This document shows, piece after piece, positions 38,085 to 41,047 of a stretch of 41,047 nucleotides of DNA. The DNA is from Candidatus Gastranaerophilales bacterium (GTDB lineage Bacteria > Cyanobacteriota > Vampirovibrionia > Gastranaerophilales > Gastranaerophilaceae). The notes under the pieces were generated by a model that was not told where the DNA came from, did no database searches, and saw only the letters and a program-made list of their open reading frames with translations. Location: contig CALUWA010000019.1 of NCBI GenBank assembly GCA_944324365.1, positions 1 through 41,047 of the forward strand, read 5' to 3'. A program made the position numbers and the translations under genes. Position 1 is the stretch's first letter; every line of letters begins with the position of its first letter.

Positions 38085-39334
38085 GGTCTTTTTCCGTATT
38101 TTTTTATCGTTTCAGCAAATCTTTCCTGAACGGCACGAATAACTTCCATATCTTCTGCTTTGTGTTCTCTAAGAGTTTTTATAAGTTTCTTCCTGGTCTC
38201 AAGAATATCATCAATATAGATGGTTTTATCTTCTCTGTCTTTATATTCTGCAGAGGATTTAATAATTTTCTCAATTTCTTTGTCATATTCTTTTGAAGAA
38301 ACTTTTGCTATTTCGGCTTTATAGTGAAGCGGGATTTTTGAACGAATACCTTCCAAAAGCCCGTTTAATGCTTCTGCATTGGCTTTTGTTATTTCAACCG
38401 GCAGTTGGAATTCATCGTGGTAAAAATCTAAGTTTTTAGCATTGATGTACAACGGTTTTGATATAAAACTGTTTAATTGGTCTTTTATTATTGCAATATT
38501 ATTTTGTATTCTTTTTGCCGGGGTATTTAATTCCGGTTCTTTTACTTGCGCGGCGTGCAGAGTGTTACTTAAGGCACGGGTAATATCGTATACATAGTAA
38601 GATTCATTGTGTTTTGCTTCGGCGTAGTTTTTGCCAAATAAAATTATTAGTTCTATAGGAGTTTTATCTTTTCCTCTTTCTGTCATATCGACAAGGCGCA
38701 TTTGGATATCTTCATAGCCTGATTTTTGCGGTTTTCCTACACATGATTTTAACTTGTCACTTAGATGTTGTATATCTTTATCCTGTATGTCTGCAAGTCT
38801 TATGTCAAAATCGGGTTTTTTGGCCAGAACTTTCCTGCCGGATGTTTTAGCCGGAATCATAAGAAGCTCGTATCCTCTTGCGTTGAGTTCCGGAAGCAGT
38901 TCATCATTAATTAATTTAAGGTCATATGGATTTTCTACAAATAAAGTTGCACGAACTCTGTCCATAGGCTGTTCGCCGCTTCTGATTAGTTTGGATAAAA
39001 ATGATTTAGTGGATTTTACGGTACTTTTTTCACAGTATTCACGGTCAAACGTTACCCCTTTATCTTTTAATCTGTTTGCTATAACTTCAAGAGAGTCCAT
39101 AAGTTTATTACCCATAATCCTGTATTTTGGAATTTGGGCGTCGTATGAGTCGCGGATTAAGTCTTTTATTGTATGAGCAGTTCTTTTTGCCGCTTTTTCT
39201 TTTCCGGAAAAAGAAACTGTGTCGTGTGGCAAATAATTTAAATTATTTGCCTGAATAACATTTCTGTTATTCAAAAAGTTCTTCTTAGGTGTTTGTACAT
39301 TTTGAAAATTTGGGGTAATTGCAAATATATTCAT
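38051..39334 (-). CDS. RelA/SpoT-like-fold protein with SFSGK motif
   Basis: A 427-aa protein. ATG 39334 (MNIFAITPNFQ) follows AAGGATTT, and the longer reading has no SD. The N-terminus has DTVSFSGK, a short motif I associate with a Gastranaerophilales-specific protein group. The middle resembles the RelA/SpoT nucleotidyltransferase fold: YCEKSTVKSTKSFLSKLI, MDRVRATLFVENPYDL, GYEDIQMRLVDM, PIELIILFGKNYAEAKHN. Family synthetases make (p)ppGpp; whether this one is active is unknown. The C-terminal third is a charged helical region. Confidence 0.72.
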   Translation of the reverse strand: MNIFAITPNFQNVQTPKKNFLNNRNVIQANNLNYLPHDTVSFSGKEKAAKRTAHTIKDLIRDSYDAQIPKYRIMGNKLMDSLEVIANRLKDKGVTFDREYCEKSTVKSTKSFLSKLIRSGEQPMDRVRATLFVENPYDLKLINDELLPELNARGYELLMIPAKTSGRKVLAKKPDFDIRLADIQDKDIQHLSDKLKSCVGKPQKSGYEDIQMRLVDMTERGKDKTPIELIILFGKNYAEAKHNESYYVYDITRALSNTLHAAQVKEPELNTPAKRIQNNIAIIKDQLNSFISKPLYINAKNLDFYHDEFQLPVEITKANAEALNGLLEGIRSKIPLHYKAEIAKVSSKEYDKEIEKIIKSSAEYKDREDKTIYIDDILETRKKLIKTLREHKAEDMEVIRAVQERFAETIKKYGKRPQTPKTTTVST

Positions 39335-39435
39335 ATAAAAATCCTTCCAAAAATATAACTCTCGTGAATTTTTTATTTTACCTGTAAAAGCTAAATTTGT
39401 ACTGAAATGTAACATAAGTTAACATGCAAATCTTT

Positions 39436-39464
39436 TTGTCAAAAAAACATGTTTGTATTATCAT
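39436..39464 (+). promoter_or_regulatory. nifJ promoter
   Basis: TTGTCA (39436-39441), 17-nt spacer and TATCAT (39459-39464), upstream of a strong SD AAGGAGG at 39508-39514. Confidence 0.65.
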
Positions 39465-39491
39465 GATGCTATATGATGTTTACCATAATGA

Positions 39492-41047
<1,556 letters not shown>

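Noticed and set aside
38081-38296. Plus-strand 71-codon ORF after rlmD
   Set aside because: Lies entirely antisense to the convergent RelA/SpoT-like gene and has no SD.

Overview
The window is mostly one temperate myophage genome (position 1 to about 35512) integrated beside a tRNA-Val gene, followed by about 5.5 kb of host chromosome. The host is AT-rich and uses the standard code. A type IV prepilin with the N-terminus KGFTLAEVLITLG, a secreted or surface-type protein with an N-terminal DTVSFSGK motif, and pyruvate:ferredoxin oxidoreductase together suggest an anaerobic gut bacterium. My best guess is Gastranaerophilales (Vampirovibrionia/'Melainabacteria', the non-photosynthetic relatives of Cyanobacteria). 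This comes from remembered family features, not from a database search.

Layout. (1) Positions 1-20523, minus strand: the late operon. Read in transcription order it holds a Dps-like protein, small and large terminase, a portal with a C-terminal extension, a small protein, a MuF-type head protein, a protease fused to an acidic scaffold-like region, a cement protein, a DUF2184-type major capsid protein, connector genes, sheath, tube, tail chaperone with a programmed -1 frameshift, tape measure, Dit-like protein, plug, hub, spike, gp25, baseplate J, DUF2612 and the start of a tail fibre. A contractile tail is therefore predicted. Lysis genes and the other prophage end lie to the left, outside the window. 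One two-TM membrane gene (6536-7186) is inserted in the opposite orientation with its own promoter and terminator. (2) 20524-24484: the late promoter and an accessory block, with a secreted nuclease-fold-like protein, a membrane-anchored GAF-like protein, an antisense mini-gene, and a zinc-finger/Vsr-like nuclease co-transcribed with the CI/LexA-type repressor. (3) 24485-25530: operator, a consensus early promoter, and a long leader with boxA-like direct repeats flanking a 44-codon minus-strand gene, then a GC-richer region of inverted repeats. (4) 25531-34355, plus strand: early genes, including a RecT-like annealase and RecE-like exonuclease pair, replication initiator, RusA resolvase, two single-domain LuxR-type HTH proteins, an ArpU/RinA-like activator candidate, an orphan DNA methyltransferase and an excisionase. 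(5) 34355-35512: tyrosine integrase, abutting tRNA-Val (35514-35589). (6) 35656-41047: host genes, namely an XRE regulator, prepilin, RlmD-like rRNA methyltransferase, a RelA/SpoT-like-fold protein and NifJ (cut by the window end).

How it works together. The repressor probably binds 24505-24539 and holds the early promoter off, while its own transcript also expresses the downstream nuclease in the lysogen. On induction the early transcript crosses a long leader and several intrinsic terminators that sit directly upstream of gene ribosome-binding sites. The same hairpin-then-SD arrangement recurs in the late operon. With boxA-like elements in both leaders, this points to processive antitermination, or to attenuators that set gene dosage. 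That regulatory pattern, the frameshift chaperone, the phage Dps, the portal extension and the accessory block are the most interesting content.
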